Shown here in pieces: positions 10,201-19,254 of a DNA stretch of 64,000 bases (the first letter of the stretch is position 1; every line of letters starts with the position of its first letter). The notes below the pieces were generated by a model. The model had not been told where the DNA came from, searched no databases, and saw nothing but the letters and a program-made list of their open reading frames with translations. A program made the translations under genes and the position numbers. The DNA comes from Alloacidobacterium dinghuense (lineage in GTDB: Bacteria > Acidobacteriota > Terriglobia > Terriglobales > Acidobacteriaceae): NCBI RefSeq assembly GCF_014274465.1, contig NZ_CP060394.1:5642001-5706000 (forward strand). Direction: 5' to 3'.

Positions 10201-12073
10201 CCAGAAAGACACCGCCGGTCACGACGTCAGAGACAACTGCATTGTTTGCCTGAATCGGATCGGATCCTGTTGAGCCAGCCGCGTAGAGGTTCCCCTGCGA
10301 ATCGACGGTCATGGCGTTCATGAAGCCGTCTCCAAGGTAGGTGGAATAGGTTAGCGCAGTGAGGGACGGATTGAGTGCCATGGCAAACATTTGAGCGCTG
10401 CCATACAGTCCCCTACCTAACGGATGACGATATGCGTTGATCGTGTAGGGAAATCCATATGAGGTGGTGTCTCCGGCCAGATACACTGTGCCATCCGAAC
10501 CGACGGCGATGCCGGAGAGTGTCTCTGGTGTTTCACTGCTTGAGTTTTCTCCACCGAGAAAAGAGCCAAAGAGTAGCGTCTTGCCATCGCTTGCAAATTT
10601 CGTCAGAAATAAGCTGCCTATTCCAGATTGAAGTTCGCCTTTGAGCGGAATAGATGACTGATAGTAATTGTTGAAAGAACCTGCAACATAGATGTTTCCG
10701 CTATTATCCAGAGCGATTCCAGTTGCGTTATTATTTGCGCCGAGATAGCTCGCAAAAACGTATCCCGTGCCTTGAGTGTTTAACTCCGCGTAAAAGGCAG
10801 AATTGCATCCAGTACAGACGCTCGCTTGATAGGAAGGCTGAAATGCATTCACTGTCTGGAGCGATCCGTCTGAAGCGAGCCCTGAAACAAACGCATTACC
10901 GTTTGCGTTGACCGTGATTGCTTTGGGCAGGATCTGACCGGAAGCAAGCAGCGTTGAGTAGGCCAACGCGCCCGTTGAGTCGAGCTTTGTAATGAATCCG
11001 GCATTACAGAAGCTGCCGCATGTGCCGAGATTCTGTGACGTAACCGGGAAATCAGTTGCATCTGTTATTCCGATCACGTAGGCGTTACCGTTCCCATCAA
11101 CAGCGACCCCGCTGGCCGTATTGAAGGCGCTTGCCGGCAAGTAAGTTGAATAGAGGATGTTCGCGCCGGTGGGGTCCAGTTTTGTGACAACTACCTGCTG
11201 GCTGCCGCTTGAAGAGCCAGGCTGCCCGTTTACAACCGGGTAACTGTTGACAGAGGTATTGCCAGTCATTATGAGATCGCCATTGGCATCCGTTGCAATT
11301 GCTGCTACTTGAATGCTGCTATTAACGGCGAGCAGATTCGCGTACGTAACAACCGGATCGATGACGAGTTCCTTTGTGTGATCGTACGAACCGATCGCGA
11401 AGCCAATTCTGGAGGGAGAAAGCATCTGATAAGCCACCGTAACCGGTTTCGTTTTCGCACCGTCTTGCTGAAAAGCGCTTGGAGCGAGCAAGCGAAGGGA
11501 ATAGCTGCCAGACGTAATCAACAGGCTACCGTCCTGTTGCGGCTGAATCTTCGAGGAGTCATTGAGACCGATTTGCAGATGCTCAGGATCTGTGCCTGCG
11601 CTCAGCTCAAAATCGTATTCGAGGCGGTTTGCCTTTCCGTGAAAAACGAGGTCGGTTCCCGGATAGATATTTTGATAACGGATCTGACGATAGAGAGGAA
11701 CGTGGGCGATCCAAGCAGCTTGACTTCGCCCGTTGTAGTAGTTGACGAAACCACCTGCCGGAGACTCATCGCGAATTTGATCAGGCTTCGCGCCGGGAAA
11801 ATACAATTCCACGGCGCTTGGTGCGCCGGCTGTCGATTGCACGATTCGCAGGCGATCCGCCATCAACTGGGCTTCGCCATCTGCAGTGCGGGCGATGTAG
11901 TGGACCTCGGGTGGTGCTTGTCCGCGGTTCGGTTCAAATTCCACCGGCAGTCCGTGTTCCATTTGTTGAGGCTGGGACAGGGGAAAGGTCGCAGCGAACA
12001 ACGGCGGAGAAAGAAAAACTACCAGAGCGAGAAAAAGCATGCTCCGCTTTGCGGATGCAAACACATGCTGCAT
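7262..12073 (-). CDS. Giant exported SBBP beta-propeller / choice-of-anchor-D protein
   Basis: This 1603-aa protein has a signal peptide (residues 1-28, ending near LFAATF). A DUF7948-like N-terminal module follows (FEPNRGQAPPEVHYIAR, about 40-240), then SBBP-type propeller repeats of the form GIAVGSDGTVYLAGDTTS (about 250-680). After these come several choice-of-anchor-D (ASH-like) domains with repeated CxTxxxFxP and LTGTG motifs (about 700-1390), and an Ig-like domain with the SCSGAPQNATCSVDP motif. The C-terminus has two hydrophobic segments separated by FRRRR, then IGCGGGSSSS, a Pro/Ser/Thr linker and a final strand ending TLTLIVQ. The ATG at 12073 was chosen because GGAGG lies 4 nt upstream. 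It is divergent from a similar gene at 12473. A surface or adhesion role is plausible but unproven. Confidence 0.85.
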   Translation of the reverse strand: MQHVFASAKRSMLFLALVVFLSPPLFAATFPLSQPQQMEHGLPVEFEPNRGQAPPEVHYIARTADGEAQLMADRLRIVQSTAGAPSAVELYFPGAKPDQIRDESPAGGFVNYYNGRSQAAWIAHVPLYRQIRYQNIYPGTDLVFHGKANRLEYDFELSAGTDPEHLQIGLNDSSKIQPQQDGSLLITSGSYSLRLLAPSAFQQDGAKTKPVTVAYQMLSPSRIGFAIGSYDHTKELVIDPVVTYANLLAVNSSIQVAAIATDANGDLIMTGNTSVNSYPVVNGQPGSSSGSQQVVVTKLDPTGANILYSTYLPASAFNTASGVAVDGNGNAYVIGITDATDFPVTSQNLGTCGSFCNAGFITKLDSTGALAYSTLLASGQILPKAITVNANGNAFVSGLASDGSLQTVNAFQPSYQASVCTGCNSAFYAELNTQGTGYVFASYLGANNNATGIALDNSGNIYVAGSFNNYYQSSIPLKGELQSGIGSLFLTKFASDGKTLLFGSFLGGENSSSETPETLSGIAVGSDGTVYLAGDTTSYGFPYTINAYRHPLGRGLYGSAQMFAMALNPSLTALTYSTYLGDGFMNAMTVDSQGNLYAAGSTGSDPIQANNAVVSDVVTGGVFLELDKTGKPVETSAFGGHTTTQIPTAMTIDSLGNIYLAGNPGGSNGLTSTGLCSGQDLIVVGSSAYSTEANLGSACVSTGAGFFAKIAPSANPQISLGYQLPFLALRNVGSADLHISDITFTGGLAKNWGNCGNTVPAGTSCVFTLTDANGKMAQGSVTITSDASPSVQTFTPYLDPQAVGNPVPDYPWFDLSQLYFPPQQTGTSSVAHPFRIWNLGAANLALQSIAAQGTLLQTHDCIPTLSPGSYCTVQVVWKPTDGTVGGGSVSVAYDNGIQNYYYVPSLFLSSSTPLMVSETNGIPFGVQTVGNPSFYRTITITNVSNAQADAPSVSLSGDSEFTLAGNTCTSNLAPQQSCIVAALFTPVIDGDRSATLQIGGGASASIQLNGTGQIDSAVTVSPLQLGWPQTVLGSGYSLDETLTNISSVSVPISSITFSLPDYTETDNCAGSIPAASSCTVHVMFQPQDLGARTGTMTINFGDQTNAQVITLLGNSVYPVELSPTSLDFGTNNLVGSSSPAQNVSISNPYSGKTLSYTLSVDGPFTLNNPCPNPLPGFYGCVMSVTFNPTAAGPQTGSLNVSTPGVTLSSSIPLTGTAYTPPTINVTPSLDFGGVLNGTSSTLPLFITDAGSQDLTVSSLAISGTNAADFSIASGQCSTVSGATSCKTNVTFRPSATGTRSAVLTITSNAVNGTQTVPLTGTGQAAAASLSTASLDFGNQNQGTSSAPLQTTLTNSGNGILTITGITSSGDFSQTNNCGTTLAANASCQISVVFTPSTLGAESGTLSIADNASASPQTVSLTGTGTTPSVSIGTSQGGSTISTVPSGQPATYGLVLTGSAGFSGTVTLACSGAPQNATCSVDPTTLALMPGGSQSFAVKVTTQSSTTAYLNNATQVVMAATGIASLLLGSLPLFRRRRAWFPIVLCTVGLFISLAAIGCGGGSSSSNTPPPSTTSYIPAGTYKLTVTATAGMVSTSQTLTLIVQ

Positions 12074-12472
12074 GAAGCCTCCAAAATCAGAGGTATCGGA
12101 CACACACCGACAACCCTGTTTACTACGAACACTGCACAATGAAGATGTTGTTGGAGCGCGCTGTCGTTCGTGGCGGGGGAACCTTGCCTAAATCGCTGAC
12201 ACTATAAATAAAATCTGCCCCGCTCGCAAATTACCGAAGAAACGGGTAATGCCCCGAATTAGGACACTACCAAGAAACGCAGTACTTTGTGCCATGCCTG
12301 CATTCTGTAACTGTCATGAGTGCTTGTTCAAGCAGGGCTTGTAACGCTGGAGAAACATTTCCTCTGAATTGCCTCAACGGAAGAGCATAATGCTCGACGG
12401 CTCATTATTTGCTGGTCGGAATCGACGCATCTCGATTAATTTAAGTGAGTCACACCCATTTGGAGACCCCTG
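12074..12472. promoter_or_regulatory. Divergent intergenic region between the two giant genes
   Basis: These 399 bp lie between the divergent start codons at 12073 and 12473 and must contain both promoters. I see no clear operator palindrome, small gene or RNA. The shared control region suggests that the two surface proteins are co-regulated (inference). Confidence 0.4.
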
Positions 12473-15400
12473 GTGAACGCGGTACGATCTGTACGTTTTT
12501 TTCTTTCTGCCCTTGTTCTTTTAATTTGCCTCCCCTCAAACAATGCGCTGGGCGCATCGCGCCAGAATCTATCTCTGCCACTGGTTTTCGAGGAAAATCA
12601 GGGACAGGCGTCGCAGCAGTATCGCTATCTTTCCCATCACAACGGAATGGATGCGATGTTTTTTCGAGAAGGGGTTGATTTTCTCCTGCCTGGAAAAAGC
12701 AGTGATCATCAGCGCCTGGGATTGCGGCTCATCGGGCCGGATAATGACTCATCAATGGTCGCAACCAATCCCCTGAAAAGCCACAGCAACTATTTGCTGG
12801 GTGCAGATGCTTCCCGCTGGATTCGCGGCGTTTCAAACTACGAGCGAATTGAATACAAAAGCATCTACCCTGGAATTGATCTGGCCTTTTATGGAAATGG
12901 CAGCGAGTTGGAGCATGATTTTCAGATTGCGGCTGGTGCTGATCCGTCCTCGATTGCATTTCGAGTAAGCGGATCGGAGCATGTCGAACTTTCTCATAAG
13001 GGAAATCTTGAGATCCGCGCTGGTAGCGAGACGCTGATTCTAAGAAAGCCGGTCGCCTACCAGATGTTCGCGAGCCTGCGTAAGGACGTGGATGCTGCAT
13101 TTGCCCTGGAGAAAGACGGCTCTGTACATTTCCATCTCGGCGTATACGATGCTGCGCATCCGCTGGTGATCGACCCCGTCTTTACGTTCTCGACATACCT
13201 CGACGGTTCGAATGCAGATAACGTGACAGCAGTTGCCACGGATGCTGATCGCAACATCTATGTCACGGGATATACCAGCTCCACAGACTTCCCCACCCAA
13301 GCTCCGGTCTATTCGCAGGAAGCAGGGGGCAAAGATGTATTTATCGCCAAGTTGGATCCTACCGGCCATACGCTGATCTACTCCACATATCTCGGCGGAT
13401 CGAACGATGACTTTGGTGGCACGATCGCTGTGGACTCTTCCGGGAATGCCATTGTAGGCGGAATTTCCAGCTCTACGGATTTCCCGCATGCGGGAGCAGT
13501 TCCGTCAGCCTCATATCAGTCGACGTATGACGCCTACTTTGTAGCTTCGTTGAAAGCAGATGGTTCTGGGTTTAACTATGTGGGGAAGATTGGCGGTTCA
13601 CAGGGCTCCGCTACCGACGGCAACTACGGCAGGTTGGCGATCGACGGGTCAGGGAATGCCTACCTTGCCGGGGTGACAAGTGCCCCTAATTTTCAGATCA
13701 CTACAGGCACGCTCTCATCGACAGTTCCTGGTTATCCCATTACCAGCATGTTTGTCCTGAAGGTCGACTCTTCAGGCAATCTGGTCTATTCCACGATAGT
13801 CCCAGGTAACGCAACGCCGGATCCTTCCGATCAGATGATCAATCTATTCCTACCTACAGGCATCAGTGTCGACGCATCAGGGCAGGCAATGCTCGCAGGT
13901 ACGGCTGGCCTTGGACTTCCGACGACATCCGGAGTTGTTGCGCCCAACTTTCCAAATGCATATCAGAATGTAGTGAACCCTAGCTCTGGCTTTGTATTGC
14001 AGCTAAACGCCACTGCTTCGGCAATCAACTATGCTACCTATGTACCGGGAACCGATTCATTGGGTGGGATGACTGTCGATAAGAATGGGAACGTTTATGT
14101 CACTGGCGTCACAAGTGAATCTACCCTGCCAGTTACCGCAAATGCCTATCAGCAGAGTATAGTTCCTGGACCGAATTGCACTTGCAACTCCGGATATATC
14201 GTCAAGCTGAACGCTCAGGGAAGTTCAGTCCTGGCTGCTACGTATCTGAGCGGGGCGCCTTCACAAGGAAACGGAGGCACTTCGTTCAGCTCCATCGTGG
14301 TTGATAGCAATTTCAACGTGTTCGTAGGCGGTGGGACAGGTTCGTCGAGCTTTCCTTTGCAGAATCCATTCACCTCCCAACAGGAAACTGCCCCTTCTGC
14401 GTTGGATATGGTCCTGGCTGAGATGAGCCCGGATCTTAGCACTCTCGCATTCGGCAGTTTCCTGAGCGCAACGGACGGCATCTTTCCAGGGTCTACATTT
14501 TCTGCTCTCGCCGTTGATGCCGATAATAACCTCATCGTGGCTGGCACAACCTTCGCGAACGATTTCCCAACGACATCAGGCGCTATGCAGACGCAACCGC
14601 CGCCACCTCCGAATCCAAATACCGGCTATGCTCACGCTTTCATTTCAAAGATCAATATGGCAACAGCGGCGCCTTCATTCTGCCCGAGCGCATGGAGCGC
14701 GAGCTTTGGCCAGACGCCGGCAGGAAGTTCTGCCACTCAGACCGTGACCATCGTGAATTGTGGTAACGCGCCGTTCGATTTTTCCTCCATCACATCGTCA
14801 GCCTCGACCGTCAAGGCGGCGCAAAGCTGCGGATCGATTGCTCCGGGCGCATCCTGCCCGGTGACCCTAACGTTTAGCCCTGTTGACGACAGTGCTTTGT
14901 CAGGTACGGTCACCTTCGCCGACAATGCGGCAATTTCTCCGCAGGTGATCCAGGTATACGGCCAGGGAGTAGCTCCTGATCTGGAGCCGGCGTCGAATCC
15001 ACTTGACCTCGGACATTTCATGGTCGGTACACAGGGTCCGTCAGTTGCGCTGAATCTTTACAACAGAGGAAACGCATCTCTTACGATCAGCAATATCGCG
15101 ATCAGCGGCAGCGGCTTCTCAATTGCGCAAAATAACTGCACCGGGAGTATGTCGGGTGGATGCGTCGTTCAACTGATCTTTTCACCTCAAACAGCAGGTG
15201 TGCTATCTGGATCTCTAACGATTGCTTCGAATGATCCGGTACATCCGCAGTTGGTCGTGGCTCTTACCGGAACCGGCGATAGCACTTACAGTGTGCCTAC
15301 TATCAGCTCTGTTGGAACTCAATATGGGCCGCCCCAGCAAACGCTGCAGATCAACAATGGACCGATTACCCTGCAGGTTAGCGGAGGCAACTTCTACCCG

Positions 15401-17689
15401 GCGTCTGTCATACAACTGAATGGCGTCTCACAACAGACTACATTTGGAAGTAACAGCCTGCTAAAGGTCACGATTGCTGCCTCGTCGTTAACCTCGCTCG
15501 GCGAAGTTCCGCTCACAGTTGTAAATCCTACCCCGGGAGGCGGCGAAAGCACTCCCTCGACCATCACTCCGTATCAAACGCTGCAAATTAGTCCATCGGC
15601 TGTAGTAGTTGTCCCAGGCTCAAATCTTTTGTATGTCGCAATTCCTGCATCGGCTATCGCCAATGCGAATACTATCCTGCCGATTGATCCTACGACGGGT
15701 ACGCCAGGCACGCCGATTGCAGTTGGCAATGACCCGAGGCTGCTTGCGCCTTCTGATGACGGCAAGTATTTGTATGTAGCGCTGTTTGGCGATCAAACTG
15801 TGCAGCGCATCAATCTGCAAACGGAAGCAGTTGAACGTACATTTCCGTTTTCGCCCAATCCCTTCTGTCCGGGTTGCTCGACTCTTCCTGCTACCGATCT
15901 GCATGCAGTTCCAGGATCACCTCAGGAAGCAGTGCTGGCGCAAGGATCGATGATCTCGTTGTTTAACGACAACGGCCTTGTCAACTACATCCCGACCAGT
16001 TACAGCCAGCCGGCGATAACTGTCAACAACTTTGCTTTTGTTGGCAATCCACCAACGATCTATTCGCTTCCTTTTGTGGATGCTTATTTCTCGATCATCA
16101 ACCTAGGTGGTTCGGGACTGAGCTATACACCGAATACGGCTACAAATCCTGGAGGGAATAACCCCCCAGGGGATCAAGTTGTTTCAGATGGAACGCTGCT
16201 CTACACAAGTGCTGGACAAGTGTGGGACCCATCCAAAGAATCTCAGGTAGGAACGTTTCCTGTTGACAAAACTGCATACTCAAGCCTGTTTAGTTTGACT
16301 CTTGATCCTGCGCCTGGAGCCATTTACGGAATCGGATCGCAACTTTATAACAATAGTTACATCGCCACGACAATTTCAGCGTTTGGACGCCAATCACTCA
16401 ATCTTTTAAACACCTTGGTCTTCCCCCAAGTTACCTATCCGATCATCAGCAATCTCGTGCGTTGGGGATCAGATGGGTTCGCGTTTATGGCTGCTGGAGC
16501 GAACCTTACAGATCAGGAACTCTACCTTACGCGCAGCAGTGCCCTCACTTCCACTCAATCCAATCCTGTACCAGCACTGAGTTCCATATCGCCTGCCTCG
16601 GCAGCAGCAGGCGGCGGAGCGTTTACGCTAACCGTGAACGGAACCAACTTTGTCTCAAGCTCGACTGTGTCCTGGAACGGCACTGCGCTTCCGACAACCT
16701 ATGTCAGCAGCACTCAGCTCACCGCAGTAGTTGCGTCTACAGATATTGCCCAAAGCGGGACGGTGCAGGTAACAGTGACAAGCCCTACGCCAGGCGGCGG
16801 TTCCTCAGTGGCGCAAACCTTCACCATCAGTCCGGTTATTCCGCCGGCAACTCCGAATGCGGTGTTGTCAGCAACAAGCATTGCATTTGGCAATATTGCG
16901 CAAGGTAGCGCAAGCGCAGCACAGTCGATCACCCTAAGCAATACAGGAACAGCAGCCCTTGCGATCGGTTCCATCGCCGCTGGTGGAGATTTTGTTGAGA
17001 CAAATACCTGCGGAGCCAGTCTCGCTGCAGGTGCTGCCTGCCAGATTTCCGTCGTATTTACTCCTTCTACCGCAGAAGCGATCACCGGAGCCCTCACGAT
17101 TACCAACAATTCTGCAAATAGCCCGCAGATAATCGCTCTCTCCGGTACGGGTGTTTCAGCGGTAAGCATTGGCCCAGCTATTGGAGGCTCGACTTCGGCA
17201 ACAATCTCAAGTGGGGGAACAGCTACCTACAATCTTTCACTGTCTGGAGCTACGGGTTTCAGCGGAACAGTCTCACTGAGCTGCAGCGGGGCTCCGCAGA
17301 ATGCCACCTGCGCTATTGACCCGACGAGCCTCAACCTCTCGTCCGGCGGATCAGCGAATTTCACGGTAACTGCAAAAACTACAGCTACACAATCATCTTC
17401 GATATTACCGGCTTCAAAGCTCCGTCTGGCAAGTCTCGGAGTGGCATCTTTACTCCTTTTGCCTCTTCTCCTTCAGATCAGTAAGGGTCGCCGAATCCTG
17501 AGCGGTTGCCTATTTACCGTAATTGCATTGTGCGCGCTTGCAGGATGTGGCGGAGGGAGTAGCGGCAATACTCAGCCGTCAAATCCCACGTCACCACCGA
17601 CTACACCAGCGGGGACTTACACACTCACAGTCACTGCAACCACTGGCAGCACAAGCATCAAACAAAATCTGACGCTCGTTGTCCAATAG
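12473..17689 (+). CDS. Giant exported SBBP / IPT-TIG / choice-of-anchor-D protein
   Basis: This is a 1738-aa protein starting at a GTG with GGAG 7 nt upstream. Order of modules: signal peptide (1-28), a DUF7948-like part containing FEENQGQASQQYRYLSHH, SBBP repeats to about residue 720, and two choice-of-anchor-D domains (about 740-940). Then come an IPT/TIG domain (about 945-1035), a YVTN-like propeller stretch (LYVAL...QTVQRINL), and a second TIG domain with a third anchor-D domain. The end is an Ig-like domain, a hydrophobic segment, a KGRR motif, a second hydrophobic segment with ALAGCGGGSSG, and the terminus LTLVVQ. It shares N- and C-terminal modules with the divergent neighbour but differs in the middle. 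It is likely cell-surface or secreted; the ligand is unknown. Confidence 0.85.
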   Translation: MNAVRSVRFFLSALVLLICLPSNNALGASRQNLSLPLVFEENQGQASQQYRYLSHHNGMDAMFFREGVDFLLPGKSSDHQRLGLRLIGPDNDSSMVATNPLKSHSNYLLGADASRWIRGVSNYERIEYKSIYPGIDLAFYGNGSELEHDFQIAAGADPSSIAFRVSGSEHVELSHKGNLEIRAGSETLILRKPVAYQMFASLRKDVDAAFALEKDGSVHFHLGVYDAAHPLVIDPVFTFSTYLDGSNADNVTAVATDADRNIYVTGYTSSTDFPTQAPVYSQEAGGKDVFIAKLDPTGHTLIYSTYLGGSNDDFGGTIAVDSSGNAIVGGISSSTDFPHAGAVPSASYQSTYDAYFVASLKADGSGFNYVGKIGGSQGSATDGNYGRLAIDGSGNAYLAGVTSAPNFQITTGTLSSTVPGYPITSMFVLKVDSSGNLVYSTIVPGNATPDPSDQMINLFLPTGISVDASGQAMLAGTAGLGLPTTSGVVAPNFPNAYQNVVNPSSGFVLQLNATASAINYATYVPGTDSLGGMTVDKNGNVYVTGVTSESTLPVTANAYQQSIVPGPNCTCNSGYIVKLNAQGSSVLAATYLSGAPSQGNGGTSFSSIVVDSNFNVFVGGGTGSSSFPLQNPFTSQQETAPSALDMVLAEMSPDLSTLAFGSFLSATDGIFPGSTFSALAVDADNNLIVAGTTFANDFPTTSGAMQTQPPPPPNPNTGYAHAFISKINMATAAPSFCPSAWSASFGQTPAGSSATQTVTIVNCGNAPFDFSSITSSASTVKAAQSCGSIAPGASCPVTLTFSPVDDSALSGTVTFADNAAISPQVIQVYGQGVAPDLEPASNPLDLGHFMVGTQGPSVALNLYNRGNASLTISNIAISGSGFSIAQNNCTGSMSGGCVVQLIFSPQTAGVLSGSLTIASNDPVHPQLVVALTGTGDSTYSVPTISSVGTQYGPPQQTLQINNGPITLQVSGGNFYPASVIQLNGVSQQTTFGSNSLLKVTIAASSLTSLGEVPLTVVNPTPGGGESTPSTITPYQTLQISPSAVVVVPGSNLLYVAIPASAIANANTILPIDPTTGTPGTPIAVGNDPRLLAPSDDGKYLYVALFGDQTVQRINLQTEAVERTFPFSPNPFCPGCSTLPATDLHAVPGSPQEAVLAQGSMISLFNDNGLVNYIPTSYSQPAITVNNFAFVGNPPTIYSLPFVDAYFSIINLGGSGLSYTPNTATNPGGNNPPGDQVVSDGTLLYTSAGQVWDPSKESQVGTFPVDKTAYSSLFSLTLDPAPGAIYGIGSQLYNNSYIATTISAFGRQSLNLLNTLVFPQVTYPIISNLVRWGSDGFAFMAAGANLTDQELYLTRSSALTSTQSNPVPALSSISPASAAAGGGAFTLTVNGTNFVSSSTVSWNGTALPTTYVSSTQLTAVVASTDIAQSGTVQVTVTSPTPGGGSSVAQTFTISPVIPPATPNAVLSATSIAFGNIAQGSASAAQSITLSNTGTAALAIGSIAAGGDFVETNTCGASLAAGAACQISVVFTPSTAEAITGALTITNNSANSPQIIALSGTGVSAVSIGPAIGGSTSATISSGGTATYNLSLSGATGFSGTVSLSCSGAPQNATCAIDPTSLNLSSGGSANFTVTAKTTATQSSSILPASKLRLASLGVASLLLLPLLLQISKGRRILSGCLFTVIALCALAGCGGGSSGNTQPSNPTSPPTTPAGTYTLTVTATTGSTSIKQNLTLVVQ

Positions 17690-17992
17690 GGCCATTTGTG
17701 GACCGCCGGTCAGTCAGGTGCCTTAGTTGATGGGTTGGGTATTCCGCAGATGGAAACTCCACCTCTACGAATCATGAAGCCTGCTTAGCGGACTGTCCCT
17801 AGACCACAGCGAACGACGACTTCAGCTTGTCATTTGGCAAACATAGACTCAAGATACGGGCGCAATTCCAGGGAGTGGTTTCGAAGAATCTCTTCAGTCC
17901 TAAACATCCATTCTTGAAAATTCGAAGCCCTAATCTCCCCAAAATCTAGAAGAGTCGAGTGGATGAAGTATTTGCTTTCAGGGGGAAATCAT
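17690..17992. other. Intergenic region with a repeat shared with 6979-7010
   Basis: No gene is supported here. Positions 17874-17905 match 6979-7010 at 25 of 32 bases, starting with an identical 13-mer AGTGGTTTCGAAG. The two copies are in the same orientation and enclose the two giant SBBP genes. The start of the HTH gene follows, with its own ribosome-binding site. Confidence 0.45.
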
Positions 17993-18193
17993 ATGACAGT
18001 GATTGCAAAGCTGAGAACGAAGCAGGGTTTGATGGATGCAAAGGAGGTAGCGCCTTTGTTGGACATGAATAAGGAAGTGCTCTACCGTAAAGCGAAAGCT
18101 GGATTGGTCCCGCACTTTCGAATTCTAGGACAAGTAAAGTTTGATCCGGTGGCGCTTGCGGAATGGCTGGAGGAGCGGCAAGTTCGTCCTTAG
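17993..18193 (+). CDS. Small helix-turn-helix (excisionase/MerR-like) protein
   Basis: This 66-aa protein has the architecture of the helix-turn-helix_17/excisionase family. LMDAKEVAPLLDMNKEVLYRKAKAGLVPHFRILGQVKFDPVALAEWLEE gives helix, turn and recognition helix, a short wing (HFRILGQVKFD) and a closing helix. The ATG at 17993 is preferred because GGGGGA lies just upstream; an ATG at 17963 is possible. Such proteins act as recombination directionality factors or as regulators of primase genes in satellites. In this integrase-bearing island, either role fits (inference). Confidence 0.65.
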   Translation: MTVIAKLRTKQGLMDAKEVAPLLDMNKEVLYRKAKAGLVPHFRILGQVKFDPVALAEWLEERQVRP

Positions 18194-18278
18194 CGATCCA
18201 CAGAGGGCTGACGAGTACTCTTTTAGCCGACTCAGCAGTTGTTCCCCAATTAACGGTTTCGATCGGGGATTTTTTCGC

Positions 18279-19235
18279 ATGCCGGTGTTTAAGAACGTTG
18301 GAGTTCATATTTTTGCTGCGACGATTGGCTGCGCTGCAATCGTCGCAAGCGCACAGACGACATTTCAGAAACCCGCGTGGTGCCAGAAATTGCCCCGGCC
18401 TGAGTACTCGAAGTTTCAACGAATTGATGTCGCCGACACATGGTTTGAGGTCTACAGAGTCGCACCGGACGTCTTCGCGATCTATGAGCCGCACCAGTCC
18501 GAAGAGACGATCAGTTATATCATCGTGGGGAACGCGCGGGCTCTGCTCTTCGACACGGGAATGGGCATCGGCGATCTGAAGGCCCTCACGTCAAAGCTCA
18601 GTAGTTTGCCCGTGACCGTGCTCAATAGCCACACGCACGACGATCACGTTGGAGACAATTGGCAATTCGATACGGTGTACGGTATGGACACGGACTTCAC
18701 CAGGCAGAACGCAAAAGGCTCGAAGGCGGGCGCGCAGGCAGAGATCGCTCCGGGGGAGCTATGCGGTGCGCTTCCAGCAGGCTTTAACCCCTCTACATAT
18801 ACAACACGGCCTTGGCACGTAACGAAGTGGTTGCATGACGGCGACAGTATCGACCTGGGCGGAAGGACGCTGGAGGTTATCGGCACACCCGGGCACACCC
18901 CCGATTCGATCTGCTTGCTCGATCGAGCCAATCGGCTTCTCTTTTCTGGAGACACATATTATCCCGGTCCCATCTGGCTCTACCGACCGGAAACGGATTT
19001 GGTCGCCTACGGCAACTCGGTGCGGAGGCTGGCTGCATTGCAGCCGCAGGTCAAGGTAGTTCTCGGCGCTCATAATGTTCCTGTTGCGCCGCCGGAGGTC
19101 CTTGGTGAACTTGCCGCCGCGTTCGACAAGGTTCAGGCCGGACAGGTGCACTACAAGGCCGCCGGTGAGGGTAAGGCCACCTACGAAGTAGGCGGCATCA
19201 CATTTCTGATGAAGCCGCCGGTGATTGCCCGATAA
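18279..19235 (+). CDS. Exported metallo-beta-lactamase-fold hydrolase
   Basis: This 318-aa protein has a signal peptide (MPVFKNVGVHIFAATIGCAA..., cleaved near ASAQT). The canonical HTHDDHVG motif gives zinc ligands, with further ligands in GTPGHTPDS, FSGDTYY and a late LGAHN. These are the hallmarks of the MBL fold. The family includes beta-lactamases, lactonases and other hydrolases, and the sequence alone does not decide the substrate. A single Cys near the front of the mature protein is also seen. The ATG at 18279 was chosen because it directly precedes the signal peptide. It is followed by a convergent operon with a gap of 19 bp. Confidence 0.8.
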   Translation: MPVFKNVGVHIFAATIGCAAIVASAQTTFQKPAWCQKLPRPEYSKFQRIDVADTWFEVYRVAPDVFAIYEPHQSEETISYIIVGNARALLFDTGMGIGDLKALTSKLSSLPVTVLNSHTHDDHVGDNWQFDTVYGMDTDFTRQNAKGSKAGAQAEIAPGELCGALPAGFNPSTYTTRPWHVTKWLHDGDSIDLGGRTLEVIGTPGHTPDSICLLDRANRLLFSGDTYYPGPIWLYRPETDLVAYGNSVRRLAALQPQVKVVLGAHNVPVAPPEVLGELAAAFDKVQAGQVHYKAAGEGKATYEVGGITFLMKPPVIAR

Positions 19236-19254
19236 CCGGGGAATCCCCCACACA

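Noticed and set aside
11309-12142. A 277-codon plus-strand frame
   Set aside because: It is antisense to the signal-peptide and DUF7948 part of the first giant gene and has no motif or ribosome-binding site.
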